A stretch of DNA of 64,000 nucleotides, from the NCBI RefSeq assembly GCF_028331445.1, contig NZ_JAQMHX010000001.1:806001-870000 (forward strand), in the 5' to 3' direction. Under the pieces are notes generated by a model that saw only the letters and a list, made by a program, of their open reading frames with translations, was not told the origin of the DNA and ran no database searches. The stretch is from Candidatus Phyllobacterium onerii. Lineage in GTDB: Bacteria; Pseudomonadota; Alphaproteobacteria; Rhizobiales; Rhizobiaceae. A program made the position numbers and the translations under genes. Numbering within the stretch: the first letter of the stretch is position 1; every line of letters begins with the position of its first letter. Positions 9,414 through 17,551 of the stretch are shown here, piece by piece.

Positions 9414-10058
9414 TTATCCCCGGCTCTGTGCCCGTGACGCATTAAGTATAGCAAAACGCAGCAGAAAAGCATTTTGTGCATTCTGGGTTGCGAGTGCCGT
9501 CAAGTAGAGACCTTCCGGATTGATTCCGCGGGGACGCCCGAAAAACTGTACCGCTTCTTTCTCCGCAAATCCTGCAAGGCGCGTCGCTTCATAATAGGCG
9601 GCAATCGCATCCGCCCGCTTGATCAGGGCACGTAGACTTTGGTGAACGACGGGCGCGAGCGAAAAGCGCAGATGAATAGCGTGTTGCAGTCTCAATTCGA
9701 CGCTTTTGTAATCTCCACCGACAACGGCTTTGAACGGTGAAATCATGTCCCCGATCACATATTCGGGTGCATCGTGCAGGAGAGTTGCAAGGCGCTGTTC
9801 CGTCGTCGCCTCCGGGGCGATCTTCCCAAAGATTTCTTCGACCAGCAGCGAGTGCTGCGCTACCGAGAATGCGTGCTCACCGACGGTCTGGCCGTTCCAG
9901 CGTGCAACACGCGACAGCCCCTGGGCAATGTCCTCGATTTCAATATCGAGCGGCGAGGGGTCAAGCAAATCCAGTCGCCGCCCTGAGAGCATGCGCTGCC
10001 AGGCGCGAAATTCTGTTTTCTTTAAATTGCTCGGTTGCGGCTTTGCCGGTCGCAGCAT
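9414..10058 (-). CDS. HD-domain phosphohydrolase (YfbR-like)
   Basis: A 214-aa HD-superfamily protein. Metal-binding residues are visible in VGEHAFSVAQHS (His), LLHDAPEYVIGD (His-Asp dyad near residue 95) and a later Asp. The family includes 5'-nucleotidases such as YfbR, but members in this group are mostly uncharacterised. A TTG at 10070 directly abuts the ygfZ stop; the ATG at 10058, preceded by GGGGAATAGG, is the likelier start. It lies within the tight minus-strand chain ygfZ-HD-phosphatase-nadQ-cupin. Confidence 0.8.
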   Translation of the reverse strand: MLRPAKPQPSNLKKTEFRAWQRMLSGRRLDLLDPSPLDIEIEDIAQGLSRVARWNGQTVGEHAFSVAQHSLLVEEIFGKIAPEATTEQRLATLLHDAPEYVIGDMISPFKAVVGGDYKSVELRLQHAIHLRFSLAPVVHQSLRALIKRADAIAAYYEATRLAGFAEKEAVQFFGRPRGINPEGLYLTALATQNAQNAFLLRFAILNASRAQSRG

Positions 10059-10070
10059 CCTATTCCCCAA

Positions 10071-10922
10071 TCAGGCCTCTTGCTTCGCCTCGGGAAATGT
10101 AAACCGGTGTTCGGAGGGAATGGCAAGGTGGATCGGAATATCTCCTGCCAGAATGGCCTTGCCGCTATCCAATGCATCTTTTACGCGGTCGATCCGGACG
10201 AGGCCAAGGCCAGATGATCCTGCAACGCTACCGAGGGTGCCAATCTCGCGTTCGTTGGCAGTTATGGATGTACCAGTAGCCGGCAGGTCCGAGGCTCCCG
10301 TCACAATCAGGATACGTTTTCGCGCGGTTCCACGATGTTGCATGCGCGAGACAACTTCCTGACCGACAAAACAGCCCTTTCTGAAAGAAACGCCGCCAGT
10401 CTGGTCCAGATTAACATCATGGGGAAAGGCATCGCCGAGCGTATAGTCCATTGGCGCTTCCGCTACACCGTGGACGATACGCAGCGCGGTCCACATTGGT
10501 TCGGGAACGTCTGCTGCAGGCTCGCCGCCATAGCACCGCATAATGTTGAGCACTTGGGGAAAACGCCGGTCGCGCACTGTTGAATCGGTTTCTAAAGCGT
10601 CAGATTCATCTTCCCAGGAAATCTGAACAAGTGACTCTGAATCCACGGATATTTGCACTTTGGCGCGCAGTTTATAGAGCGTCAGCCTCTTCAACAAATC
10701 ATCTGCAGAGGTCTGCAGTGTATCAAGCCGCAGGCCATCGCCGTTCCGTGAAACGAGAAACTCGAACAGGATCTTGCCTTGTGGATTGAGCAAAGCGCCT
10801 GGTTTCAAATCCCCAGCGTGCAGCGTGTCGAGATCGGTGGTGATGAGATTTTGCAGGAAATTTTCGGCATCCTCGCCCGTAACGTTCAGGATTGCTCTTC
10901 CACTTAAACTTAGCCGCGGCAT
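10071..10922 (-). CDS. ygfZ: YgfZ/GcvT-domain folate-binding protein
   Basis: A 283-aa member of the YgfZ (COG0354/IBA57) family, which uses tetrahydrofolate and supports assembly or repair of certain Fe-S enzymes. The diagnostic motif KGCFVGQEVVSRMQHRG (K-G-C-x-x-G-Q-E) is intact, including its essential Cys. The N-terminal GcvT-like region shows FLQNLITTDL and PQGKILFEF. First gene of the minus-strand operon leading to the NadQ-like regulator; it is divergent from the dihydroorotase-like gene with a 76-bp spacer. Confidence 0.9.
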   Translation of the reverse strand: MPRLSLSGRAILNVTGEDAENFLQNLITTDLDTLHAGDLKPGALLNPQGKILFEFLVSRNGDGLRLDTLQTSADDLLKRLTLYKLRAKVQISVDSESLVQISWEDESDALETDSTVRDRRFPQVLNIMRCYGGEPAADVPEPMWTALRIVHGVAEAPMDYTLGDAFPHDVNLDQTGGVSFRKGCFVGQEVVSRMQHRGTARKRILIVTGASDLPATGTSITANEREIGTLGSVAGSSGLGLVRIDRVKDALDSGKAILAGDIPIHLAIPSEHRFTFPEAKQEA

Positions 10923-10998
10923 TCGATCACCCTTGCCTTTCCTGTCCCTGTTACGTAATCCGCACGGGACGCGTTCGCAAGGCTGGAGTGGAAAGCAA

Positions 10999-12333
10999 AT
11001 GGCTCAGACGTTCGATACGATTTTCAGGAGCGGGATTGTCGTCAACCAGGACGGTGTTGGCTTGCGCGATATTGGCATCGCTGACGGCCGCATTGCTGCC
11101 ATCGGCAATCTTGGCAGCGCTTCCGCTGCCGAGATCATTGACGCCACCGGTTTGCATATCCTTCCGGGCGTCGTCGACAGCCAAGTGCATTTTCGCGAAC
11201 CGGGCCTCGAACACAAGGAAGATCTGGAGAGTGGTTCGCGCTCCGCGGTGCTGGGCGGAGTGACGGCAGTCTTTGAAATGCCGAACACCAAGCCGCTGAC
11301 CACCTCCGCCGAAACGCTGGAAGATAAAATTCGGCGTGGCCACCATCGCATGCATTGCGACTTTGCGTTCTGGGTCGGCGGTACGCGCGACAATGCAAAT
11401 GATGTCGCCGAACTCGAACGTCTTCCCGGCGCTGCCGGCATCAAGGTTTTCATGGGCTCTTCCACTGGCGATCTGCTTGTCGAAGACGATGACGGGGTGC
11501 GTTCTATCCTGAAAAACACCCGCCGCCGTGCCGCTTTTCATTCAGAGGACGAATTCCGCCTGCGCGAACGCGAGGGTTTGCGCGTTCCGGACGATCCGTC
11601 TTCACACCCAATTTGGCGCGACGAGATCGCGGCGCTGCAATGTACCCAGCGTCTCGTACGCATCGCCCGCGAAACCGGCGCGCGCATCCATGTTCTCCAT
11701 ATTTCCACCGCAGAGGAGATCGATTTCCTCGGCAATCACAAGGACGTGGCGAGTTGCGAGGCAACGCCGCATCATTTGACCCTCGATGCCAGCCTATACG
11801 CGACGCTTGGAACGTTGCTGCAGATGAACCCGCCGGTGCGCGACGCGCGTCATCGCGACGGCGTATGGAAGGGCATCGGGCAGGGGATTGTCGACGTGCT
11901 CGGGTCCGACCACGCGCCGCACACACTTGAAGAAAAATCAAAGCCCTATCCGGCGTCGCCATCCGGCATGACGGGTGTGCAGACGCTGGTGCCGATCATG
12001 CTCGACCACGTAAACGCTGGGCGTATGTCGATCGAGCGTTTTGTTGATCTGAGCTCGCATGGCCCCAACCGCCTGTTCGGCATGGCCCGTAAAGGGCGGA
12101 TCGCGGTCGGCTACGATGCCGATTTGACCGTCGTCGATATGAAACGGCGCGAAACCATCACCAATGCGCAGGTTGGGTCAAAGGCCGGCTGGACGCCTTA
12201 TGACGGCAAGACGGTAACCGGTTGGCCTGTCGGCACGATCATCCGCGGTCACAAGGTCATGTGGGAAGGCGAGATCGTGACACCAAGCCAAGGCGAGCCG
12301 GTGTTGTTCGGCGAGGCGCTTCAGGGCAGATAG
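10999..12333 (+). CDS. dihydroorotase-like amidohydrolase
   Basis: A 444-aa amidohydrolase of the dihydroorotase/hydantoinase/allantoinase group. Visible metal-centre elements are IKVFMG (candidate carboxylated Lys149), His181 (FHSED), His234 (HVLHIS) and Asp304 (GSDHAPH). The first histidine of the HxH pair is replaced: the segment reads VVDSQVHFREPG, with Gln62 where His is usual and only His64 kept. It is commonly annotated as dihydroorotase, but the lost ligand leaves the activity open. The frame is open upstream to 10774, overlapping ygfZ; the ATG at 10999 gives the normal N-terminus. It overlaps the convergent phzF gene by 13 bp. Confidence 0.8.
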   Translation: MAQTFDTIFRSGIVVNQDGVGLRDIGIADGRIAAIGNLGSASAAEIIDATGLHILPGVVDSQVHFREPGLEHKEDLESGSRSAVLGGVTAVFEMPNTKPLTTSAETLEDKIRRGHHRMHCDFAFWVGGTRDNANDVAELERLPGAAGIKVFMGSSTGDLLVEDDDGVRSILKNTRRRAAFHSEDEFRLREREGLRVPDDPSSHPIWRDEIAALQCTQRLVRIARETGARIHVLHISTAEEIDFLGNHKDVASCEATPHHLTLDASLYATLGTLLQMNPPVRDARHRDGVWKGIGQGIVDVLGSDHAPHTLEEKSKPYPASPSGMTGVQTLVPIMLDHVNAGRMSIERFVDLSSHGPNRLFGMARKGRIAVGYDADLTVVDMKRRETITNAQVGSKAGWTPYDGKTVTGWPVGTIIRGHKVMWEGEIVTPSQGEPVLFGEALQGR

Positions 12334-13109
12334 ATTTCGGCTTTCATGAAAGTGACCGCTGCCCCCGTAATCAGCACGCGGTCACCCTCGAGCTCACAAA
12401 GCAGATGTCCGCCGCGCTTCGAGCGCTGGAACGCCGAAAGCCTGGGTTTACCGAGTTCTTCTGCCCAATAGGGCACGAGCGTGGCATGGATTGACCCAGT
12501 CACCGGATCTTCCGGAATGCCCGCATGCGGAACAAAATAACGTGAAACAAAATCGTGTTCGTCGCCCCTTGCCGTAATCACGAATCCAAAAGGATCGAGT
12601 TGGGTGATCCCCGGCAAGTCCGGAATGAAGTCGAGGACCGCCTGCTCATTCTTCAACACAACAAAGACGTTTTCGAAGTTCTGGAATGCCGATACGTGGT
12701 TGCCTCCAGTGATTTCGTTGAGCAGTGGAAGAATTTCGCCAATCGGTTCTGGCGGAAAACTTGGGAAATCAAGCTGGTATGCTGAGTTCTTCCTGTTGAC
12801 GCGCAAAGCGCCGACCTTGGTCTCAAATACCAGTTCGCCCTCCACGCCCAACTCGTTTGCAAGCACATGTGCCGTCGCGAGCGTCGCATGTCCGCAGAAG
12901 TCGGCCTCGTGCACTGGCGTGAACCAGCGCAAATCCCAGCAATCCGCATTGGGCTTCACAAAGGCGGTCTCGGCCAGATTGTTCTCGCAGGCAATCGCCT
13001 GCATTGTCTCTACTGGCAACCAGTCATCGAGGACAAGCACTGCGGCAGGATTGCCGCTAAAGAGTTCGGTGGTAAATGCGTCCACCTGATACATCGTCAA
13101 TGACTGCAT
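12321..13109 (-). CDS. PhzF-family isomerase/epimerase
   Basis: A 262-aa protein of the PhzF (phenazine biosynthesis-like) family, structurally related to diaminopimelate epimerase. The N-terminus YQVDAFTTELFSGNPAAVLVLDDWL, the block NLAETAFV with its conserved Glu, CGHATLATAHVL, and GIPEDPVTGSIHATLVPYWAE are typical. No phenazine genes are nearby, so phenazine production is not implied; most members are isomerases of unknown substrate. Single-gene unit, convergent and slightly overlapping with the dihydroorotase-like gene. Confidence 0.88.
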   Translation of the reverse strand: MQSLTMYQVDAFTTELFSGNPAAVLVLDDWLPVETMQAIACENNLAETAFVKPNADCWDLRWFTPVHEADFCGHATLATAHVLANELGVEGELVFETKVGALRVNRKNSAYQLDFPSFPPEPIGEILPLLNEITGGNHVSAFQNFENVFVVLKNEQAVLDFIPDLPGITQLDPFGFVITARGDEHDFVSRYFVPHAGIPEDPVTGSIHATLVPYWAEELGKPRLSAFQRSKRGGHLLCELEGDRVLITGAAVTFMKAEIYLP

Positions 13110-13163
13110 AGATAAGATCCTTGGAGGGTGATGGCCGCCACGCTAACGAACGCCAGCCAAGGG

Positions 13164-14090
13164 TCAATGCGCAAAGTCGAGATGACGAAGTTTTTCAGGA
13201 TTCCGCACGACGTAGATCGCCTTGATCTTGCCGTCCTCAATTTCAAGCGCAGTGGTTTGCGGAATCCCGTCACTTTCCGCTGTCACAAAGCCGGGCAGGC
13301 CATCGATGAGTCCTTCGTGCACCAATGGCGGTAAACTATAGGCTGCCCGGCGCGAAACGTCTCCGAAGAATAGGCAGACATTTGCCATTGAATGGATCGG
13401 ATCGATTGCAGCGAAGCGAATTCCGCCGCCATCGGCGTAGAGAACGACATCGTCTGCCAACAGGGACTGCAGGGCCTGCATGTCGCCGGTGCGGGATGCA
13501 TTGAAAAAAGCAGTGGCGATGCTTTTGCCTTGCTCATCCGAAACCGGAAAACGCGGCTTTGCTTTCTGGACGTGGTTGCGCGCTCGACTCGCGAGCTGCC
13601 TGCACGTTGCTGGATCTCGACTGATCGCCTCGGAAATCTGATTGAAATCTTGGCCGAACACGTCATGTAGAAGAAACGCTGCGCGTTCCAGGGGCGACAA
13701 TCGTTCCAGCGCCATCATCAAGGTCAGGGTAATATCGCTGTCGGATTCGTCCTCGCTCGGATCGAATATGGGTTCGGGCAACCAGTTCCCGACATAAGTC
13801 TCTCTCCGAACGCGCGCGGATTTGAGATGGTCGAGACAAAGCCGCGTGATGGTGCGCACGAGGAAAGCTTCCTCACTGCGGACATCAGACCGGTCGGCCT
13901 GATGCCAGCGAATGAAGCCTTCCTGGACGATATCCTCCGCCTCCGCGACTGACCCGAGCATACGGTAGGCAATGCGGGTCAGGCGCGGTCTGAGGCGATT
14001 GAACGCCTCGGCGCTATTGTCAGGCTGCGGCACTGTCTTTTGCCACCGGATGGACAGAGCGGAAGCCGATAGCCAGGCGGTTCCACCCAT
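13164..14090 (-). CDS. ECF41-type RNA polymerase sigma factor
   Basis: An extracytoplasmic-function sigma factor with a fused C-terminal SnoaL-like domain. Region 2 is AFNRLRPRLTRIAYRMLGSVAEAEDIVQEGFIRW; region 4 contains LERAAFLLHDVFGQDFNQISEAI. ECF41 hallmarks are present: NWLPEP in the linker, DGGG in the SnoaL domain and the near-terminal RNPEKL. In this group the extension controls sigma activity without a classical anti-sigma factor. The longest frame starts at 14090 inside the upstream AhpD-like gene; a GTG at 14033, overlapping that gene's stop, is a plausible true start. The promoter at 14519-14545 suggests autoregulation. Confidence 0.88.
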   Translation of the reverse strand: MGGTAWLSASALSIRWQKTVPQPDNSAEAFNRLRPRLTRIAYRMLGSVAEAEDIVQEGFIRWHQADRSDVRSEEAFLVRTITRLCLDHLKSARVRRETYVGNWLPEPIFDPSEDESDSDITLTLMMALERLSPLERAAFLLHDVFGQDFNQISEAISRDPATCRQLASRARNHVQKAKPRFPVSDEQGKSIATAFFNASRTGDMQALQSLLADDVVLYADGGGIRFAAIDPIHSMANVCLFFGDVSRRAAYSLPPLVHEGLIDGLPGFVTAESDGIPQTTALEIEDGKIKAIYVVRNPEKLRHLDFAH

Positions 14091-14478
14091 TGATGGTTAC
14101 GATCAACATGGACAGCTTGACGATCTCCTCCTCGGTGAACTGTTCCTTCAGCACGTCATAGACGTTGTCCGGAGCATGGGTTTTGGATATCAGCGTCAAT
14201 GCTTCCGTCCAGGCCAGCGCGGCGCGTTCGCGATCACTATAGAGCGGCGATTCCCGCCATGCGTTTAGCAAATATAGGCGCTGCTCGGTCTCGCCCTTCT
14301 TACGAGCGTCCTTCGAATGCATGTCGAGGCAGAAGGCGCAGCCGTTGATCTGTGAAGCCCGCATCTTGACGAGCTCTATAAGGCTCATTTCGAGCCCGCT
14401 GCCAACAACGCTCTCTTCCATCTTGAGCATCGGCTTGATGAGTTCTTGGAAATTGTAGAGGTTCAATCTTGGTTTCAT
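14020..14478 (-). CDS. carboxymuconolactone decarboxylase/AhpD-family protein
   Basis: A 152-aa all-helical protein with the AhpD-like active site CAFCLDMH (C-x2-C-x3-H), which can give peroxidase or disulfide-reductase activity. The surrounding text LVKMRASQINGCAFCLDMHSKDAR is typical of the peroxidase-related subgroup. It is the first gene of an operon with the ECF41 sigma factor; CMD-family proteins are a well-known target and neighbour of ECF41 sigmas. The ATG at 14478 follows AAGGAGATAG. Confidence 0.88.
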   Translation of the reverse strand: MKPRLNLYNFQELIKPMLKMEESVVGSGLEMSLIELVKMRASQINGCAFCLDMHSKDARKKGETEQRLYLLNAWRESPLYSDRERAALAWTEALTLISKTHAPDNVYDVLKEQFTEEEIVKLSMLIVTINGWNRLAIGFRSVHPVAKDSAAA

Positions 14479-14518
14479 CGTCTATCTCCTTATGTGGCAT
14501 TTAGTTGCCTGTACACAA

Positions 14519-14545
14519 GACGAGACAGCTCCGCCGAACGTGACA
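14519..14545 (-). promoter_or_regulatory. ECF41-type promoter of the CMD-sigma operon
   Basis: Read on the minus strand, TGTCACG (14545-14539) is followed after 16 nt by CGTC (14522-14519), 40 bp before the start of the AhpD-like gene. The ECF41 consensus I recall is TGTCACA in the -35 region and CGTC at -10 with about this spacing. The match lies exactly upstream of the operon containing the sigma factor. Confidence 0.75.
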
Positions 14546-14578
14546 TCCCGGCAAACTTTTTTATGAATCTTTGTAAGA

Positions 14579-15391
14579 TCAGTCGCCGGTGACGAAAAAC
14601 CGCCAGCGCCCCTTTGGCGTGATGCCAAGGCGATAGAATACATAAGTGCCGAATTGCTTCATCTCGTCGTAATCGCCTGCGGTGACGATCTGGAAGAGTT
14701 CGACCTTTTGCTTGGCATCGAGCTTGTCGAGCGGGTAGGCGAAGAAATAGGGCCAGACGTAGAGCTCGTCTGCCGTGCCGGCATCGAGGTGGACATAACC
14801 GGACTCGAGCACATCGACCAGAATAGCGAGAATTTCCTGGCCATCTGGATCGCCGGCGAGGCTTTTCAGATAGGCCAATGGATCGCCATCGATGTCTGTC
14901 AGCGAAAGCATGGTGACATCGTCGCCGGAACCGATCAGCGGACGAAGTGCTTCAATCGATCCGGACTTGGCCGCAGTCAGAATGAGCTCGCGCATTTTCT
15001 GCACCGGGAAAGGCAGTTTGGCGACGTCGTATTCGACCTGAGGCGTTGCTGCGCCTTCCTTGGCATTCGGCATGGCAGGATTATTGCTCTGCGCAGCAGC
15101 ACCATCATCATCATCCGTTGCCGCTGGTGCCTGTGCGGGCTGCTCCGGCGTAGCGTTGGGCTTTTCGGGAGAGGTGGGTTGGGTCTGCGTTTCGCCAGCT
15201 GGTTTTTGTTCGGCACCGGGCTTCGCAGGTTCGGTGGCTTTGGGCAGCTCTTCTTTCTTGATCTCGCTCAAGGCGAGCTGCGTCGGCGTATCCAAGCCGG
15301 CAGCAAAAGCCGGAACGGAGAAAGCACAAACCGCTGCCGCTAGGAAAAAGGTTCCGGCGATCGCGGAAGCGGAAAAGTGCTTTTCAGGCAT
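14579..15391 (-). CDS. exported protein with Pro/Glu-rich linker, unknown
   Basis: A 270-aa protein with a signal peptide (cleavage likely after SVPAFA, residue 30). A low-complexity linker rich in Pro, Glu, Ala and Gln follows, from about residue 50 to 110, with a DDDD run. A folded C-terminal domain of about 150 residues begins near VEYDVAKLPFPVQKMRELI and ends GRWRFFVTGD. I do not recognise the domain by name; the linker suggests a periplasmic protein that reaches some distance. It lies 13 bp downstream of a small gene on the same strand. Confidence 0.7.
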   Translation of the reverse strand: MPEKHFSASAIAGTFFLAAAVCAFSVPAFAAGLDTPTQLALSEIKKEELPKATEPAKPGAEQKPAGETQTQPTSPEKPNATPEQPAQAPAATDDDDGAAAQSNNPAMPNAKEGAATPQVEYDVAKLPFPVQKMRELILTAAKSGSIEALRPLIGSGDDVTMLSLTDIDGDPLAYLKSLAGDPDGQEILAILVDVLESGYVHLDAGTADELYVWPYFFAYPLDKLDAKQKVELFQIVTAGDYDEMKQFGTYVFYRLGITPKGRWRFFVTGD

Positions 15392-15404
15392 GCAGGATCA
15401 CCAA

Positions 15405-15662
15405 TTATTGCAGAATGCGATTAGATGAAAATTCACCCGCAGAAATACGTTCACGCAAGCCATCGAGCAAGGCCAATGCGGACACTTCGCCGTTGTCACG
15501 GATCAGTTCGGTCAATGCGGTGGCAAAAGCGGCTTCGGCCATAATTTCAGGCTCGATACCTTCAAGCGTGCCATCAGCCCAGACTTCATTCTGATATTCG
15601 ATTGCAACCAGCTTTTTTTCTTCTGCAACCAACCTATCAAGGTCTGTCGATGTCATGTTCAT
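15405..15662 (-). CDS. small hypothetical protein
   Basis: An 85-aa soluble, acidic protein from the ATG at 15662 (MNMTSTDLDRL); an ATG two codons later is also possible, and an upstream extension to 15716 lacks support. Predicted mostly helical (LVAEEKKLVAIEYQNEVWAD, then AAFATALTELIRDNGEVSALALLDGL). No family recognised. It is followed within 13 bp by the exported Pro/Glu-rich protein, suggesting a two-gene operon. Confidence 0.6.
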   Translation of the reverse strand: MNMTSTDLDRLVAEEKKLVAIEYQNEVWADGTLEGIEPEIMAEAAFATALTELIRDNGEVSALALLDGLRERISAGEFSSNRILQ

Positions 15663-15764
15663 GATATACCATCCTTGGCCGAAGCCAATTCTTAAACTAC
15701 CGCTAAACAATACCATACGTTTTGTTTAAAATGCGGTTCATTGGCTTCAACAGTTAAAGCCTGG

Positions 15765-16133
15765 TTAATTTCCATAGCCCGATACGATCTCCGAAGAAAG
15801 CCTTGTTCCTTCGATTTGGTAGCGGTCAATCGCCGCAATCGCCTGGCTCGTGCAGGTTGAGTAAGTTTCGTTGAACGTGCGATATCCGCGATTGAAACTG
15901 GCGATCAACTTAGCCCGGCGTGCCGGGTCTGGATTCTCCGCCAGGAGCAGCGAATCCATTCGATCCCGCCACTGGTTGCTCCTTTCGCCGCAAAGATTAC
16001 GCAGCGAATGGATCGATCCGAGAACCTCGGCCAAACGTAGGAGCTTTGCCTCATATAGAGGGTCGACCGCATAAGCTGGCACAGCCGTGGCGATTGCCGT
16101 CAAAAACGCTGTGATTACTATTACACGCCGCAC
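15765..16133 (-). CDS. TIGR02301-family exported protein
   Basis: A 122-aa secreted protein with signal peptide VIVITAFLTAIATAVPAYA. It matches the alphaproteobacterial family TIGR02301, marked by two well-separated cysteines (LCGERSNQWRDRM and YSTCTSQA) likely to form a disulfide; function unknown. A GTG start at 16133 is chosen because the signal peptide begins there; the longer frame begins with TTG at 16217, overlapping the Nudix stop. It lies downstream of the Nudix gene on the same strand. Confidence 0.72.
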   Translation of the reverse strand: MRRVIVITAFLTAIATAVPAYAVDPLYEAKLLRLAEVLGSIHSLRNLCGERSNQWRDRMDSLLLAENPDPARRAKLIASFNRGYRTFNETYSTCTSQAIAAIDRYQIEGTRLSSEIVSGYGN

Positions 16134-16213
16134 GAGATGACCCCGAGACCAATTCCCCGAAAGGGTTGTTGCCTGAAAGCTAGGCAGCTTCAAGGCGTCC
16201 GTGGTTAATACCC

Positions 16214-16645
16214 TCAACTTTTAAAACCGGCAGCCAATTCATGTACGACGTCCAGAACACTCTCGGTCACGTCGAATTTCGCCATTTCCTCCACCCGGAG
16301 CCAGTGCACGGCCGCCGCATCGTCCGCAGCGATGGCTTCTCCTGTTGGATCATGCGCCAGGAAGACGGCCAGGTGGAAAGGTTTCGCTGTTGGAAATTCC
16401 GGCGTCGAGTAATCGAAGGTGACGGTCGTGAGATAAGTTACTTCTGTTGCTGTTATGCCGGTTTCTTCATGCAGTTCGCGAATTGCTGCTTCTTGCGGCA
16501 TCTCGCCTTGCTCTCTCCTGCCACCCGGAAATGCCAGCCAGCCTTTTGACGGTTCGCGTGCTCGCTCCACCAAGAGGAAGGCCCGATCGCGGATGCAAAC
16601 GGTCGAAACGCCGTCGACAGTTGCGGAGAGGGGAATTTGGTCCAT
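16214..16645 (-). CDS. Nudix hydrolase
   Basis: A 143-aa hydrolase with a complete Nudix box at about residues 42-64: GGRREQGE, then AAIRELHEETGI, matching G-x5-E-x7-R-E-x2-E-E-x-G. It would cleave a nucleoside diphosphate linked to another moiety, as in the MutT/ADP-ribose type. The substrate cannot be told. It ends just before the TIGR02301 gene; upstream is a divergent SRAP gene. Confidence 0.9.
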   Translation of the reverse strand: MDQIPLSATVDGVSTVCIRDRAFLLVERAREPSKGWLAFPGGRREQGEMPQEAAIRELHEETGITATEVTYLTTVTFDYSTPEFPTAKPFHLAVFLAHDPTGEAIAADDAAAVHWLRVEEMAKFDVTESVLDVVHELAAGFKS

Positions 16646-16749
16646 ATGTCAGGGGTAGGTGGTAAGAGAAGTTTTGACAAGGCCACCTTGACCCAGCATC
16701 TCAAATGCGGATGATCGCCACTTCCAAAAACAAATCAGGCATTGACTGC

Positions 16750-17514
16750 ATGTGCGGACGTTTTTCACTCCTCGAAACGCCGGAAGAGATCGCGGCCTAT
16801 CTCGCGCTCATGGAGCTCGAGGCGTTTCCGCCACGCTATAATATTGCGCCGACACAGCCGATCCTCATGGTGATCGCCGGTGAAACACCGCCGCCGGGCA
16901 GCAATCGGCCTGATCGCAGGGCGCTTCTGGTGCGGTGGGGATTTATTCCCGGCTGGGTAAAGGATACGGCAAACTATCCACTGATGATCAATGCTCGTTC
17001 GGAAACGGCAATCGAGAAGGCATCGTTCAAGGCCGCAATGCGTCACCGCCGTGCGCTAATCCCGGCCTCGGGTTTCTACGAGTGGCGGCGGGACGGCAAC
17101 AGAAAATCGCAAGCCTATTGGGTCCGGCCCCGCAACGGCGCAACTATCGCATTCGCCGGCATCTATGAGCCGTGGGCAAATGCAGAAGGTTCCGAAATGG
17201 ACACCGGCGCGATCCTGACGACAAGCGCGAGCGAGGATCTGCGTTTCATCCACGACCGCATGCCTGTTATCATAGAGCAGAAAGATTTTGCGCGGTGGCT
17301 CGATTGCAAGACGCAGGAACCGCGCCATGTCGCCGATCTTTTGAGGCCCGCTCAGGCGGATTTCTTCGAAGCGATCCCTGTATCGGACAAGGTCAACAAG
17401 GTTGACAACACAGGTTCGGAAATCCAGGAACGGTTCGTCGAGACGTCAGTCGAAGCAAAGAAGCCGGCGCGCGTCAAACCGCCCGAGCCTGACAATCAGA
17501 TGAAACTGTTCTAG
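16750..17514 (+). CDS. yedK: SRAP-family abasic-site processing protein (YedK/HMCES)
   Basis: SOS-response-associated peptidase family: the Cys exposed after Met removal forms a thiazolidine cross-link with abasic sites in single-stranded DNA. The 254-aa form starting MCGRF puts Cys at position 2, as chemistry requires; the open frame to 16705 is therefore not used. Other active-site residues are visible in NARSETAIEK (Asn), SGFYEWRR (Glu) and HDRMPV (His). The lysine-rich C-terminus ends QMKLF. Single gene, divergent from the Nudix hydrolase. Confidence 0.93.
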   Translation: MCGRFSLLETPEEIAAYLALMELEAFPPRYNIAPTQPILMVIAGETPPPGSNRPDRRALLVRWGFIPGWVKDTANYPLMINARSETAIEKASFKAAMRHRRALIPASGFYEWRRDGNRKSQAYWVRPRNGATIAFAGIYEPWANAEGSEMDTGAILTTSASEDLRFIHDRMPVIIEQKDFARWLDCKTQEPRHVADLLRPAQADFFEAIPVSDKVNKVDNTGSEIQERFVETSVEAKKPARVKPPEPDNQMKLF

Positions 17515-17551
17515 GCCCTTAAATCCGACTTTTCTTGAGGATATCTACCCG

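Noticed and set aside
10774-10998. 75-codon N-terminal extension of the dihydroorotase-like protein
   Set aside because: It lies antisense to ygfZ and the family N-terminus begins at 10999.
12321-13109. phenazine biosynthesis gene
   Set aside because: PhzF-family proteins are widespread without phenazine clusters, and none of the other phz genes is nearby.
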